From: JANPBY01 sp963851405 | Lineage (GTDB): Bacteria; Actinomycetota; Actinomycetes; DATJPE01 | DNA: 64,000 nt | Direction: 5' to 3' | Assembly: GCA_963851405.1 (NCBI GenBank) | Contig: CAWKPB010000001.1 | Coordinates: 446,122-510,121 of the forward strand | Part shown: piece after piece, positions 52,596-63,053 of the stretch | Layout of the letters: each line of letters opens with the position of its first letter | Numbering within the stretch: the stretch's first letter is position 1 | Translations under genes and position numbers: made by a program | The notes under the pieces: generated by a model | Databases searched by the model: none | Seen by the model: the letters and a program-made list of their open reading frames with translations, nothing else | Told to the model about the DNA's origin: nothing

Positions 52596-53702
52596 GTGAC
52601 CACACAGCTCTCGCCACTCAGTAGAACCGCACGCCTGCACGAGTCGGGACTACGAGGTTTCGGGAGCGACAACCACGCCTCCGTGCACCCAGAAGTGATG
52701 GCGGCAATCCAGGCGGCAGATGGTGGACATCAACCGGCCTACGGAGACGACGTCTACACCGCCCGCTTGCGCGAGGTTGTGCGCGAGATCTTCGGACCAC
52801 GCGCGGAGGTCTTTCCCGTCTTCAACGGCACCGGCGCCAATGTCGTTGCGCTCCAAGCACTCACCGCGCGGTGGGACGGGGTCATCTGCTCCGAGAGCGC
52901 TCACATCCACGTGGACGAGTGCGGTGCCCCCGAGAAGGTAGCCGGGCTGAAACTGCTCCCGGTCTTCGCGCCGGACGGACGCCTGACCCCGGCGCTGATC
53001 GACCGGCAGGCGCGCGGCTTCGGCGATCCTCACCACGTGCAACCCGCCGTCGTGAGCATCACGCAAAGCAGCGAACTGGGCACCGTGTACTCCCCGGCGG
53101 ATCTCGCGACTGTCGTCCAGCATGCGCGGTCGCTGGGGATGGCGACCCATATGGATGGCGCGCGCCTGAGCAATGCGGCAGCTGGCCTCGGATGCGGGCT
53201 GAGCACCTTGACTACCGAGGTGGGGGTGGACGTGCTCAGCCTGGGCGGCACCAAGAACGGCCTCCTCATGGGCGAAGCGGTCGTCGTGCTCGACCCTGAC
53301 CGGCTCGCGGACCGAGCCGCCCTGCCGTTCCTACGCAAGTCATCCATGCAGCTCGCCTCGAAGATGCGCTACGTCTCGGCCCAGTTGATTGCCCTGCTGG
53401 ACGGGGATCTGTGGCTTCGCAACGCCACTCACGCCAACACTATGGCGACCCGACTGGCGGACCAGGTGCGCGGCCTTGGCGTTGAGGTGGTGCACCCCGT
53501 CGAAGCGAACGGAGTCTTCGCACGACTACCCAAACGGGCGCTTGCTCCGCTGCTTGAGGAGTTCACGTTCTACCCCTGGGACGAAACCCAGGACCTGGTT
53601 CGCTGGATGTGCTCGTGGGACACGACAGAAGCGGACGTAGACCGGTTCGCCGCGGCAATCGGCCAGGCCGTTGGGTCGCCCGCCCGGCCCGGCGCTGACT
53701 GA
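52596..53702 (+). CDS. Low-specificity L-threonine aldolase family protein
   Basis: PLP enzyme of 368 residues, fold-type I, cleaving threonine or another beta-hydroxy amino acid to glycine and an aldehyde. FGSDNHASVHPEVMAAI near the start, FNGTGANVVAL, the Asp/His of THMDGARLSNAA and the PLP Lys in LSLGGTKNGLLMGEAVV are conserved. GTG 52596 follows AAGGA at seven bases, better than the GTG at 52557. Confidence 0.9.
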   Translation: MTTQLSPLSRTARLHESGLRGFGSDNHASVHPEVMAAIQAADGGHQPAYGDDVYTARLREVVREIFGPRAEVFPVFNGTGANVVALQALTARWDGVICSESAHIHVDECGAPEKVAGLKLLPVFAPDGRLTPALIDRQARGFGDPHHVQPAVVSITQSSELGTVYSPADLATVVQHARSLGMATHMDGARLSNAAAGLGCGLSTLTTEVGVDVLSLGGTKNGLLMGEAVVVLDPDRLADRAALPFLRKSSMQLASKMRYVSAQLIALLDGDLWLRNATHANTMATRLADQVRGLGVEVVHPVEANGVFARLPKRALAPLLEEFTFYPWDETQDLVRWMCSWDTTEADVDRFAAAIGQAVGSPARPGAD

Positions 53703-53743
53703 ATCCGGGACTTTCGGCCCTGAAACGTCGTTTCGCTGACCGG

Positions 53744-53749
53744 TACGGT
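53744..53749 (+). promoter_or_regulatory. Candidate -10 box for leaderless SDR mRNA
   Basis: TACGGT ends 6 bases before the ATG at 53756. No ribosome site precedes this start. Confidence 0.42.
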
Positions 53750-53755
53750 TGGGTC

Positions 53756-54571
53756 ATGACACTGAACGGCCAGGTAGCGATCGTCACCGGCGCTGGTCAA
53801 GGCATCGGCCGCGCAGTGGCCGAGGTGCTCGGCGCCCATGGGGTCAAGGTCGCCGTGGTTGCCCGGACCGCGGCCGACGTCGAGGACGTCAGTCAGGCGT
53901 GCAGTTCCGGCGGAGCCAAGGCCCTGGGGCTGGTTGGAGACGTCGCAGACCGCACGTTCGTACAGAGCGCGGTAGAAGCCGCGACGTCCGAACTCGGTCC
54001 GGTGGACCTGCTGATCAACAACGCAGCACGCACCGGATCGTGGGAAGGCCCGGTGCTGTGGGAGTCCGACCCCGAGGACTGGTGGGGGCGAGTCGAGACG
54101 AACTTGCTTGGCCCGTACCTGTTCGCGCGCTACGTGCTCCCGGGCATGGTGGCCCGCGGCCAAGGCCGAGTGCTCGCCATGAACTCCTTAGCCGGAGCGA
54201 TGCCGCTGCCCATGACCGACGGTGCCTATCCCATCAGCAAGGCGGGGATGTTCCGCCTGACCGATCAGTTGGCCAGCCAGCTGGCTGGCACCGGCGTGGT
54301 CGCCCTGGATCTTTCGCCCGGGCTGGTCGCGACCAAGGCCGTAGCCAACCCACAGGTTCCGGAGCATCTCTGGACCCCGATCAGCAAAATATGCGACCTC
54401 GTGCTGCGAGCTGCGCGCGGCGATCTCGACCCGCTCAACGGGCGCTTTGTGCACGTCGACGACGATGTCGATGCGCTGCTTGAGCAGGCAGCCGAAATCC
54501 AACGGACCGGTGGCCGAGTCCTGCGGATGCGGCCGGCCTTCGAAGGCGATCCGAAGGTGCCAGCTATCTGA
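53756..54571 (+). CDS. SDR-family NAD(P)-dependent oxidoreductase
   Basis: 271 residues. TGAGQGIG at about 11-18, NNAAR, Ser in AMNSLAGAM and YPISK for the active site. The C-terminus is longer than classical 250-residue members and ends in a segment (FVHVDDDVDALLEQAAE) seen in several actinobacterial SDRs. Substrate unknown. It follows the threonine aldolase gene by 53 bp. Confidence 0.87.
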   Translation: MTLNGQVAIVTGAGQGIGRAVAEVLGAHGVKVAVVARTAADVEDVSQACSSGGAKALGLVGDVADRTFVQSAVEAATSELGPVDLLINNAARTGSWEGPVLWESDPEDWWGRVETNLLGPYLFARYVLPGMVARGQGRVLAMNSLAGAMPLPMTDGAYPISKAGMFRLTDQLASQLAGTGVVALDLSPGLVATKAVANPQVPEHLWTPISKICDLVLRAARGDLDPLNGRFVHVDDDVDALLEQAAEIQRTGGRVLRMRPAFEGDPKVPAI

Positions 54572-54597
54572 GCCAGTTGCTCCTCGGACGTGGGCAC

Positions 54598-55983
54598 TCA
54601 GATCCGGCCTCCCAACCACCGCCCTAGGGCCAGGGCTGGAGTGAGCGACATCCCCGAGCAAAAGCTGTTGCCGTTGTACGCGGCCGATCCGATCACCTCG
54701 CCGACCGCATAGAGCCCGTTGACCACGGATTTGTCGTCCCTGCGGACCTCAAGGTCCACCGTGACATCCACGCCGGCGAACGTGATCAGCGTGACCGGAT
54801 GGTTCTCGATCGCGTAGAACGGGGGCACCTGGATCGGCGCTGGCAGGAACGTGCGCCCGAAGTCCGAATCGGCTCCGTCCCTGACCATGGTGTTGTACCG
54901 CTGCACCGACGCGATCAGTCCGTCCGGATCGATGCCAGAACGATTTGCCAGCCCTTCTAGGTCGGCTGCACGCTCGACGCCGAGCCGGTTACCGCAGGCC
55001 GCGTGCAGTTCCTCGGGCGACCAGCCATGGACGATAGGTCGAGAGTTCGCGAGTGCCCGGGCGTCGAACACCTGCCAGAAGGTCATCGCCTCCAGCCGCA
55101 TCAGGGCGCGCTCCTTGAGATCGATGGACGCGTCGTTCTCGTCCACCCAGCGCGCACCGCTGCGATCGACATAGATCTCATACGGCGGACGTTCGGGAGC
55201 CACGAGCTGCGGCCGGTGGTCCCAGTCGACCCTGACCTCACCTGGTTCCGGCGGAAGTCCGCCGAACGTGGGCAGATACATCCCCCGACCCGCCACGGCG
55301 GCACCCACAGAACGCGCGAGGCGGATGCCGTCCCCCGTGGCCGTGGGCGACGCTGACGTCACCAGCGGCGCACCATCGAGCTCGGCGAACAACGCCGGGT
55401 CGTGCCCGAACCCACCGGTTGCCAGGACCACGGCGTCACCTCGGACCTGCACGCGTTTCGGTCCGAGCACACCCTCGATGCCCTTCGGTCCCCTCAGCAG
55501 TTCCGTGACCGAGAAGTCGGTCCGGAGCTGGATTGACCCCTCAGTCACCGCACGATCCAACAGCGGCGCCAAAACGGCCAGCACCGACGCCCCACCGTCC
55601 AGGCCGTGCACCGTTCGTGGGGTCCGGTAGGGCTCGTGTCCGTACACGATGCGTGGCGTCGCCGGGTCATAGGCGAACCCCTGGTCCTCCAGCCACTCAA
55701 CCGTGGGGACGGCCTCCTCGACGCACCGGCGCGTGATGTCCATGCGCGCCGTCCCCCGCGAGATCCGCTCGATGTCTTCGAGGTGCGCCTCGATCCCGTC
55801 CTTGATCCCTCGCTCAACCTGTCGCCGGGTCCCGGCCGCGGACAGATGCCCGCCCGACCAATGCAGCGCTCCACCGATGCGCGCGGACTTCTCGAGCAGG
55901 ATCACCCGGCGGCCACGCTCAGCGGCCGCGAGCGAGCACGCGATCCCGGCCGGTCCAGCGCCCACAACGACAACGTCGAACAT
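54598..55983 (-). CDS. FAD-binding dehydrogenase (fumarate reductase/3-ketosteroid dehydrogenase-like)
   Basis: 461 residues. N-terminal FAD motif VVVGAGPAGIACSLAAAERG, EKSARIGGALHWSGG, a central capping domain, and the C-terminal NGLYAVGEVIGSAAYNGNSFCSGMSLTPALALGR that is typical of the flavoprotein group of fumarate reductases and tricarballylate/ketosteroid dehydrogenases. No Fe-S or membrane anchor genes are adjacent, so it is a soluble member. It stops 26 bp from the convergent SDR gene. Confidence 0.86.
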   Translation of the reverse strand: MFDVVVVGAGPAGIACSLAAAERGRRVILLEKSARIGGALHWSGGHLSAAGTRRQVERGIKDGIEAHLEDIERISRGTARMDITRRCVEEAVPTVEWLEDQGFAYDPATPRIVYGHEPYRTPRTVHGLDGGASVLAVLAPLLDRAVTEGSIQLRTDFSVTELLRGPKGIEGVLGPKRVQVRGDAVVLATGGFGHDPALFAELDGAPLVTSASPTATGDGIRLARSVGAAVAGRGMYLPTFGGLPPEPGEVRVDWDHRPQLVAPERPPYEIYVDRSGARWVDENDASIDLKERALMRLEAMTFWQVFDARALANSRPIVHGWSPEELHAACGNRLGVERAADLEGLANRSGIDPDGLIASVQRYNTMVRDGADSDFGRTFLPAPIQVPPFYAIENHPVTLITFAGVDVTVDLEVRRDDKSVVNGLYAVGEVIGSAAYNGNSFCSGMSLTPALALGRWLGGRI

Positions 55984-55994
55984 CGCCCGGCAAC

Positions 55995-58089
55995 TCAGGT
56001 GCGGTCGAAGCGCTCGAGCATCCAGGCGAAGATCTCGGCCTCATAGTCAAGGAGCGCATAGCGCCCCGAGGGGCCGCCATGCGATCCGGCGCCGGTTTCG
56101 ACCCGAAATAGACAGCGTGGCGACCATTGCGGATCGCTCGCTCGAAGTGCGGCGACCCACTTCGCGGGCTCCCACACCATGACTCGGGTGTCGTTGACGG
56201 CTCCAGTGACAAGGAGGTCGGGCCGCCCGTCCGCGGGCGGCAGGTTGTCGTACGGGCTGTACGCCAACATCCAGGCAAACTGGTCGGGCTCGCGAGGGTC
56301 ACCCCACTCGTCCCACTCGTTCGCTGTCAACGGGACCGATGCGTCCAGCATGGTCGTGACCACGTCGACGAATGGCACTTCCGCGATGACCCCGCGCCAA
56401 CGGTCCGGCCGCTGGCTGAAGACGGCTCCTTGCAGTAGCCCGCCCGCCGACAGCCCCCTCGTCACCAGGCGATCGCCGTCGACCAGTCCGTCCGCGATCC
56501 CATCTGCGACCGCGATCAGGTCGCTGAAGGTGTTCTGCTTGGTACTCAGGTGTCCCTCGTCCCACCAGTGCCGACCGCGTTCGCCGCCACCTCGGACGTG
56601 GGCGTGGGCCAGGACGACTCCACGGTCCAGCAACGACGGAATCGCGGCCTGCCAGGACGGCCAGTCGGTCGACTCGTAAGACCCGTAGGCGTACAGATAG
56701 CAGGGCGCCGAACCATCGAGTGGCGTCTGGCGCCGCCTCGACACGCTGACCGGGATCAGCGCCCCATCCGGAGCCTCGACCGCGTACCGCTCCGACACGT
56801 AGTCGGCCTCGTCGTAGGTCGGGACCTGCAGCTTCTTCCGAAGCGTGCGCGCACCGGAGCTCAGGTCTACGTCGTACCAAGCCGGCGGCGAGGTGTAGGA
56901 CTCCACGCACACGCTGATGCTGGTGGCGGCGTACTCCTCGTTGCGCCCCAGCCGGATCTGGCCCGCCTCCAGGCCAGGGTGAATGTCGAGGGCAGTCTCG
57001 AAGCCATCGCGGGCGACGATGCGCACCAGCGGGTTGCCCTCACGGCGCAGGCTCAGGACTACGTGATCGGCGAAGACATCTGCGGCCTCAAGTCGTTCGT
57101 CTGGGTCTTCGCCAACCAGCTCCTCCCAGAACTGCCGTCCCGGGCTCGCCACCGGAGCGCGCATCAGTCTGAACTCGCGAGCCCCGTCGTTGGTCACGAT
57201 CAGGAGGACGTCGTCATCGCGGCCGGGGGCGTGCGAGACCGAGTACTCAATCCCCAGGCGCCGCGGTTCCACGATGAAGGGGTCGCCCTCGGGATCTGCG
57301 CTGGGCAGCAGCCAAGTCTCGCTGGTGATCCTGCTTGCTGACTGAATGACGAGGTAGTCGCCCGAGCGCGACCCGTCCACGGTCACCTCGAAGCGCTCGT
57401 CCGGATCCTCGAAGACCACCCGGTCGGTGCTGGGATCAGTCCCGAGCCGATGGCTGCGGACTTGGTTCGAGCGCCAAGCGGCGTCAGGGACGGTGTAGAA
57501 GTAGGTGGAAGAGTCAGCCGACCAGGCGCCCCAGGGCCATCACTGAGGGGACCACGTCGGGCAGGTCGTCCCCGGTGTCCAGGTCCCGGAACCTCAGCGC
57601 ATAGACCTCGTCGCCGGCTAGATCGATCGCGAAGGCGAGCACCCCGGCGTTCGGACTGGGCTCGCACACGTCCACCGACAAGTAGTCGTGTCCGGTCGCC
57701 CATTCGTTCTCGTCAAAAATCACGTCGTACGGCCCTTCGGCCGCAAGATCTTCGCCTCGTTTCCGTAACAACTGCGTGTATTCCCTCCCCTCGAGCGTCC
57801 GGGTCAGGTAGGAATAGCCCGCACGCACCCAAGCCACTGACTCATCGGCGGGCAGGGTGCGCTGGGACATTTCAGCCAACAACTGCTGCCTCAGGGGGCG
57901 CTGGTGCGCGGTCGAGGCGTCGTAGTACGCGCGCTCCTGACCAAAGTAGGCCTGCGAACGCGCGCTGCCCTTGTCCCTAAGCCAGGCGTAGTCATCAATT
58001 CTGCGGATCCCGTGCAGCTCTCGAATCACGGGATCGACCGGGGCAACCGGGGGACGAGCAATCGCCAGATCGGCACCGTCATTCGACAT
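55995..58089 (-). pseudogene. Prolyl oligopeptidase family (S9) serine peptidase, one frameshift
   Basis: Oligopeptidase B-like enzyme that cuts short peptides. Part 1 (58089 to about 57530) begins MSNDGADLAIARPP and covers the start of the beta-propeller (IDDYAWLRDKGSARSQAYF). Part 2 runs from about 57540 to 55995 in the next frame and holds the rest of the propeller and the catalytic domain: GGGERGRHWWDEG, Ser in GLSAGGLLQGAVF and His in GAGSHGGPSGRYALLDYEAE. Near 57525-57545 the first frame hits TGA, while the shifted frame continues smoothly (AWSADSSTYFYTVPDAAWR). One inserted or lost base therefore breaks an otherwise intact gene, by mutation or sequence error. Confidence 0.85.
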
Positions 58090-58126
58090 GGTCGGGGAAC
58101 CTATCGGACCGAATCGGAAGGCCATG

Positions 58127-60038
58127 ATGTCTCGGAACACATCTACCGTCAGCAGGACTCGCAGCCGGAGGGGTCTGGTCGCCGCCGTGACGGCGGCGGC
58201 GCTGGTGCTGGTCCCCATGGCCGTCGCCAACGCGTCAACGAGCCCCACTCCGGAGCCGATCAGCGCCGTGACAACTGGCGCTCCCGCGGACGTCACTTTC
58301 ACCGTCGGCCTATCCCAAGATGTTGACTCGCTCGACCCGTTCAAGGGCATCGTGGTCGAGGCCTACGAGATGTGGGGCCTGATGTATGACTCCCTCATCG
58401 GTTTCAGCCAGGAGGACCTCTCACCGGTTCCCAACTGGCCGAGTCCTGGGAGGAGTCCGAGGACCAGACCACTTGGACGTACAAGATCCGCAGCGGCATC
58501 AACTGGTCCGACGGAGTGCCCCTGACGGCCAAGGACGTGGAGTACACCTTCAACCGGATCATGAACGGAAAGAAGGAAAAGACCAACTACGGCAGCTACG
58601 TCAAGAACATCACCAAGGTCGAGGCCACGGACGACACGACCGTGGTCATGACGGTGAAGAAGCCCAGCCCGATCATGGAGAGCCTCGCGATCTCGATCCT
58701 TCCCGAACACATCTGGAAGAACGTGAGTGAGAAGGACGCCCTTAGCTGGCCCAACGATCCGTCGGTCGACGGCGGTGGCGTCGGATCCGGCCCGTTCGTG
58801 CTCAAGGAGCGCAAGCGCAAGCAGTTCCTCCGTTTCGAGGCCAACCCCGACTACTGGGCCGGATCGCCGAACGTCGCGAAGGTGGACTTCCGGATCTTCT
58901 CCAACCAGGACTCGCTCGCTCAGGCGCTCAAGAAGGGCGAGATTGACATGGCGACCGGGCTCGACCCCGGCGTCTACAAGTCCCTGGAGAACGTCGAGGG
59001 TGTGACGGCTCTGCCCGGCGTGTACACCGGCTGGAATTACTTGACCTTCAACGGAGGCGGGGCGCTCGAAGACGGCACGCCGATCGGCGATGGCAACCCC
59101 GTCCTTGAGGACCCGGCCTTCCGGATCGCCCTGACTCATGCGATCGACAACCAGACGCTCGTCGACCGCGTGCTCGACGGATTCGGCTCGCCGGGCGCCA
59201 CCGTCATCCCGCCCCGATCTACCGGACCTTCCACCTCGAGCCAACGAACGTCCGCCAGTTCGACCTCGCGCTCGCCGGCCAGCTGCTGACTGATGCGGGC
59301 TATGCGCTCGAGCTCGACGGCAAACGGCTGGACAAGCAGGGCGAACCGATCACGCTGCGCCTACTGTCCCGTTCGGAGTGGCCAGACCAGTGAGCAGTCC
59401 GTGAAGTTCATGCAGGGTTGGTTGCCAGAACTCGGCATCAAGATCGACACCGAGGTGGTCGGCGAGGACCCGGCTGTACGAGATCGCAGGTCAAGCAACC
59501 TTTGACATGTACGAGTGGGGCTGGGTCGTCGAGCCAGACCCGAACTACCAACTGTCCACCTTCACGTGCGCGAATCGCTCCTACAAGGACGGCGGGACGA
59601 TCTACGCCAACCTGTCGGACACGTTCTTCTGCAACGAAGAGTACGACGCGCTCTTCGCGCAGCAGGAGGTCGGAGACCGACCGCGCGGCGCGGGCCGAGG
59701 ATCGTCAAGCAGATGCAGCAGATCCTCTACGACAACGCCGTCTACCAGGTCACGTTCTACTACGACAACCTCGAGGCGTACCGCTCCGACCGGTTCACCA
59801 ATGTGAAGCCGCAACCGGTTGCCGGACGGGTCGTTGATCTTCCAGTACGGCACCTACACCTATCGCAACGTGATGCCAGTGTCGGCGGACGGCACCGGGA
59901 CGACGGGGGACTTCGTCCTCGTCGAGTTCGTCGTCCAACGCGCTGATCTGGGTGCTGGTGGCGATCGTTGTCATCGGTGCGATCGTCTTCTTCGTGATGC
60001 GATCGCGCCGGCAAGCCACGAGCGACGACGTCGAGTAG
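58127..60038 (+). pseudogene. Peptide ABC transporter substrate-binding protein, multiple frameshifts
   Basis: DppA/OppA-type (SBP family 5) receptor. Signal peptide (RRGLVAAVTAAALVLVPMA, cut after ANA), then DVTFTVGLSQDVDSLDPFKG. The protein continues through successive frames: WTYKIRSGINWSDGVPLTAKDVEYTF (58.5 kb), FRIALTHAIDNQ (59.1), SVKFMQGWLPELGIKI (59.4), MYEWGWVVEPDPNYQLS (59.5), VKQMQQILYDNAVYQVTFYY (59.7). The end is a membrane helix LIWVLVAIVVIGAIVFFVM with a basic tail. Shifts lie near 58434, 59215, 59388, 59470, 59676, 59696, 59825 and 59915. No lipobox Cys is visible, so the C-terminal helix would be the anchor. ATG 58127 has AAGG five bases upstream. Confidence 0.85.
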
Positions 60039-60188
60039 CCGACTCGTCGTGAAGGGTGGTGTTCGATCGTGAGCCTTCTTGGTGAGTCGATCGAAGGCCG
60101 GTTCTAGTCCCCCCAACGGTCCGACGTCCCGGACCAAGCCGACGCCTCCCGCGAGGCGTCGGCGCCGGGGGGACTCGGGCGTTATGCC

Positions 60189-61141
60189 GTGCGCCGGATT
60201 CTCACGGGGTTTGGCACGCTGCTGTTCGTCATCGTGTTCAACTTCTTGCTCTTCCGGCTACTCCCGGGCGACCCGATCGGAATGTTGACGCGCGGCAAGG
60301 ACGTGGACGCCGAAACCCTCGCCGAGCTGCGCGCCCAGTTCAACGGATCGGTGCTCGAACAGTTCTGGAGGTACTTGCACGACCCGCTCTCGACCAGTCA
60401 GGTGACGCTGGCCGACGTGCCCGTGTGGACCGAGATCGGTGCGGCGTGGTGGCCCACAGTGCTGCTGCTGGGTGTGTCGACGGTCGCCTCCGCCTCGATC
60501 GGGATCTGGCTGGGCATCCGCGCGGGGTGGGGGCGCGGGGGGCGGTTCGACCAGAACGTCACGGGGACCACGCTGACGCTTTACTTCGATGCCCGAATTC
60601 TGGCTCGGCATGCTGCTGCTGATCTTCCTGTCGACAGGAGTCGGCCCCTTCCCCGGGGTTGTTCCCCAGCGGCGGAGTGATCTCCCCTGGGGTGGACCCC
60701 AGCTCGCCGGAGGGATGGCTCAACGTCGCCTGGCACATGTTCCTCCTCGGCGCTGACGCTCACGCTGGTCTATCTTCGCCGAGTACACGCTGGTCATGCG
60801 ATCGTCCCTGATCGACGAGATGGAGCAGGCTACCTCCAGACGGCGCGACTCCAAGGGCTTGCGCGACTTGCAGGTCCGCAAACGGCACGCAGTTCCCAAC
60901 GCGCTGTTGCCCACGGTCACGCTGGTCTTCCTCAACGTGGGTTTCATCGTGTCGGGGGCGATCACCATTGAAACGGTGTTTCTCCTCGCCGGGGCTGGGG
61001 AGCCTGACCTACGAAGCCATCCAGGGGCCTGACACGGTGCTCCTCCAGGCCCTGTTCCTGGTGTTTTCCTTCGCCGTCATCGCCGCCAACGTGATCGCGG
61101 ATCTCATCGTGGCCTACCTCGACCCAAGGGTCCGGACATGA
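60189..61141 (+). pseudogene. dppB: Peptide ABC transporter permease (DppB type), frameshifted
   Basis: Starts RRILTGFGTLLFVIVFNFLLFRLLPGDP, the classical first helix of DppB/OppB permeases, and ends VIADLIVAYLDPRVRT. Reading frame breaks near 60585, 60660, 60745, 60775, 60825-60855 and 60985; the segments between keep family sequence, including the EAA-like region with LRDLQVRKRHAVPNALLP. A few in-frame residues before 60189 (GRYAV) suggest the true start is further upstream, perhaps GTG 60069, with another break between. It overlaps the next gene by 4 bp. Confidence 0.8.
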
Positions 61142-62083
61142 GCGCCACCGAGATCGAGCAGGAGGACTTCCCCGCAGCCCCCGACAGCTCACGCGCCTGC
61201 GCCGGCGACGTGCGCGAGCCAGGTTCTGGGCCGAATACCGGAAAAACCGCGCCGGCATGGTCGGGCTCGGTGTCCTGGGGTTCTTTTCCTGATGGCCTTC
61301 ACGGCGCCGTTCATCTTCCCGGTCAATCCGGCCGACCCTGCGGCGATCATCTTCGCGCAAGGCGAGAGCATGGCCCCGCCAACAGCGGGCTATCCGCTCG
61401 GCACCACCGAAACCGGGCAATCGGTCCTGGCCGTGCTCGTGTGGGGGTCCAGGGTCTCCCTTGCGGTCGGACTCGTCGCCACCGTCATCTCCATGGTCCT
61501 GGGCTCGCTCGTCGGCGTCGGCTCGGGCCACTACCGCGACTGGTTCGGGCTCTGCTGGAGCGGGTCACCGACTGGTTCCTGGTGATCCCGTTCTTGCCGC
61601 TGGCGATCGTCTTGTCGTCTGGGCCCGCGATCTCCTGGCTGGGAAACTCCATCTACACGATCATGCTGGTCATCGGGATCACGTCGTGGCCGGGAACCGC
61701 GCGACTCGTTCGATCCCAGACAATCACCGTGGAGGCCCCGGCCCTACCTGGAGCGCGCTCGCGTCATCGGTGGCAGCAACTGGCACCAGATGACCCGTCA
61801 CGTGCTGCCGAATGTGTCTCCGTTGATCCTGGCCAACACCACGCTCACGGTGGCCATCGCGATTCTCTCCGAGACCACGCTGTCCTTCCTGGGCCTCGGA
61901 CCGCAAAACAGCACGTCCTGGGGATCCATGCTCGATGACGCGTTCGCGAGCGGGGCCATCAGCCAAGGCGCGTGGTGGTACGTCGTTCCGCCGGGCCTGT
62001 CCGTGGTGCTGGTCGTCTTGGCCTTCACCCTGATCGGACGCTCGCTCGAGGGTGTCCTCAGCCCACAGACCAGGGACCGCTGA
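61138..62083 (+). pseudogene. dppC: Peptide ABC transporter permease (DppC type), frameshifted
   Basis: ATG overlaps the dppB stop (ATGA). Family segments appear in three frames: MAFTAPFIFPVNPADP (61.3 kb), GYPLGTTETGQSVLAVLVWGSR with SLAVGLVATVISMVLGSL (61.4-61.5), VTDWFLVIPFLPLAIVLSS and ITSWPGTARLVRSQT (61.6-61.7), then RHVLPNVSPLILANTTL and LGPQNSTSWGSMLDDA to the end. Breaks lie near 61200, 61290, 61550 and 61735. Function would be the second channel subunit for peptide uptake. Confidence 0.8.
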
Positions 62084-62084
62084 G

Positions 62085-63053
62085 ATGGCGCTTCTGGAAC
62101 TGAAGGACCTGTCGGTGACGTACACATCGGTCGAGGGTCCGGTCCCGGCTGTACGAGGGGTCAACCTCTCGATCGAGGCCGGGACCGTGCTCGGCGTCGC
62201 GGGCGAGTCGGGGTGTGGGAAGTCCACACTGGCATCCACCGTTTTGCGGCTCACTCCAGACCGGCCAAAGTCGAGGGAGAAGTCCTCATCGATGGCGAGG
62301 ACGTGCTGGGGATGACCTTCGGTCGTCTTCGCGCGCTGCGCTGGGGTGAGGCGTCGATCGTTTTCCAGGGGGCGCTGCACTCACTGAACCCGGTGCAACG
62401 CATCGGCACCCAGATCGCCGAGCCGATCTTTGTCCACGACAAGTCGGCGACCCAGCAGTCGGCGAACAGCGGGTGGCTGAACTGCTCGACCAGGTAGGCC
62501 TCCCGTCCCGGCTGGCCAGGGCCTACCCGCACCAGGTGTCGGGCGGCCGAGAAGCAGCGCATGATGATCGCCATGGCCATGGCCTGCGAGCCCAGGCTGA
62601 TCATCGCCGACGAGCCGACCACCGCCCTGGACGTGATGGTCCAGGCACAGGTCCTCGACCTGCTTCGCGGAGTGGTGCAGGACACGGGCGTCGGCCTCAT
62701 GATCATCAGCCACGACTTGTCGGTGCTCGCGGATCGAGTGCGACGACGTCGCGGTGATGTACGCCGGCCGGGTCATCAGCACGGTCCGGCTCGAGATGTC
62801 TTCAAGGATCCGGTGCACCCGTATACCCGAGCGCTGTCGGGAGCCTTTCCGACGATCGGAGATGTCTCGTCACGTTTCGCTCCGAGCGGGCTCGCGGGCG
62901 ATCCCCCGTTCCCCGGCGACCTCCCGTCGGGCTGCCCCTTCCACCCGCGCTGCTCGGCAGCCGTCGAGAGTGTTCAACCCTCGACGTAGCGCTTCGCAGT
63001 GCAGGGCCGGCCCGAACGGCCGCGTGCGTGCACGTCGAGGAGGACCTCGCATG
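62085..63053 (+). pseudogene. dppD: Peptide ABC transporter ATP-binding protein (DppD type), frameshifted
   Basis: Begins LLELKDLSVTYTSVEGPVPA with Walker A GESGCGKSTLAST, one base after the dppC stop. Q-loop SIVFQGALHSLNPVQ, signature HQVSGG, Walker B LIIADEPTTALDV and switch His IISHDLSVLADR follow in other frames, then the oligopeptide-family C-terminal Cys motif CPFHPRCSAAVE. Breaks lie near 62265, 62470, 62545, 62740 and 62975. It ends VEEDLA, overlapping the next start by 4 bp. Confidence 0.8.
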
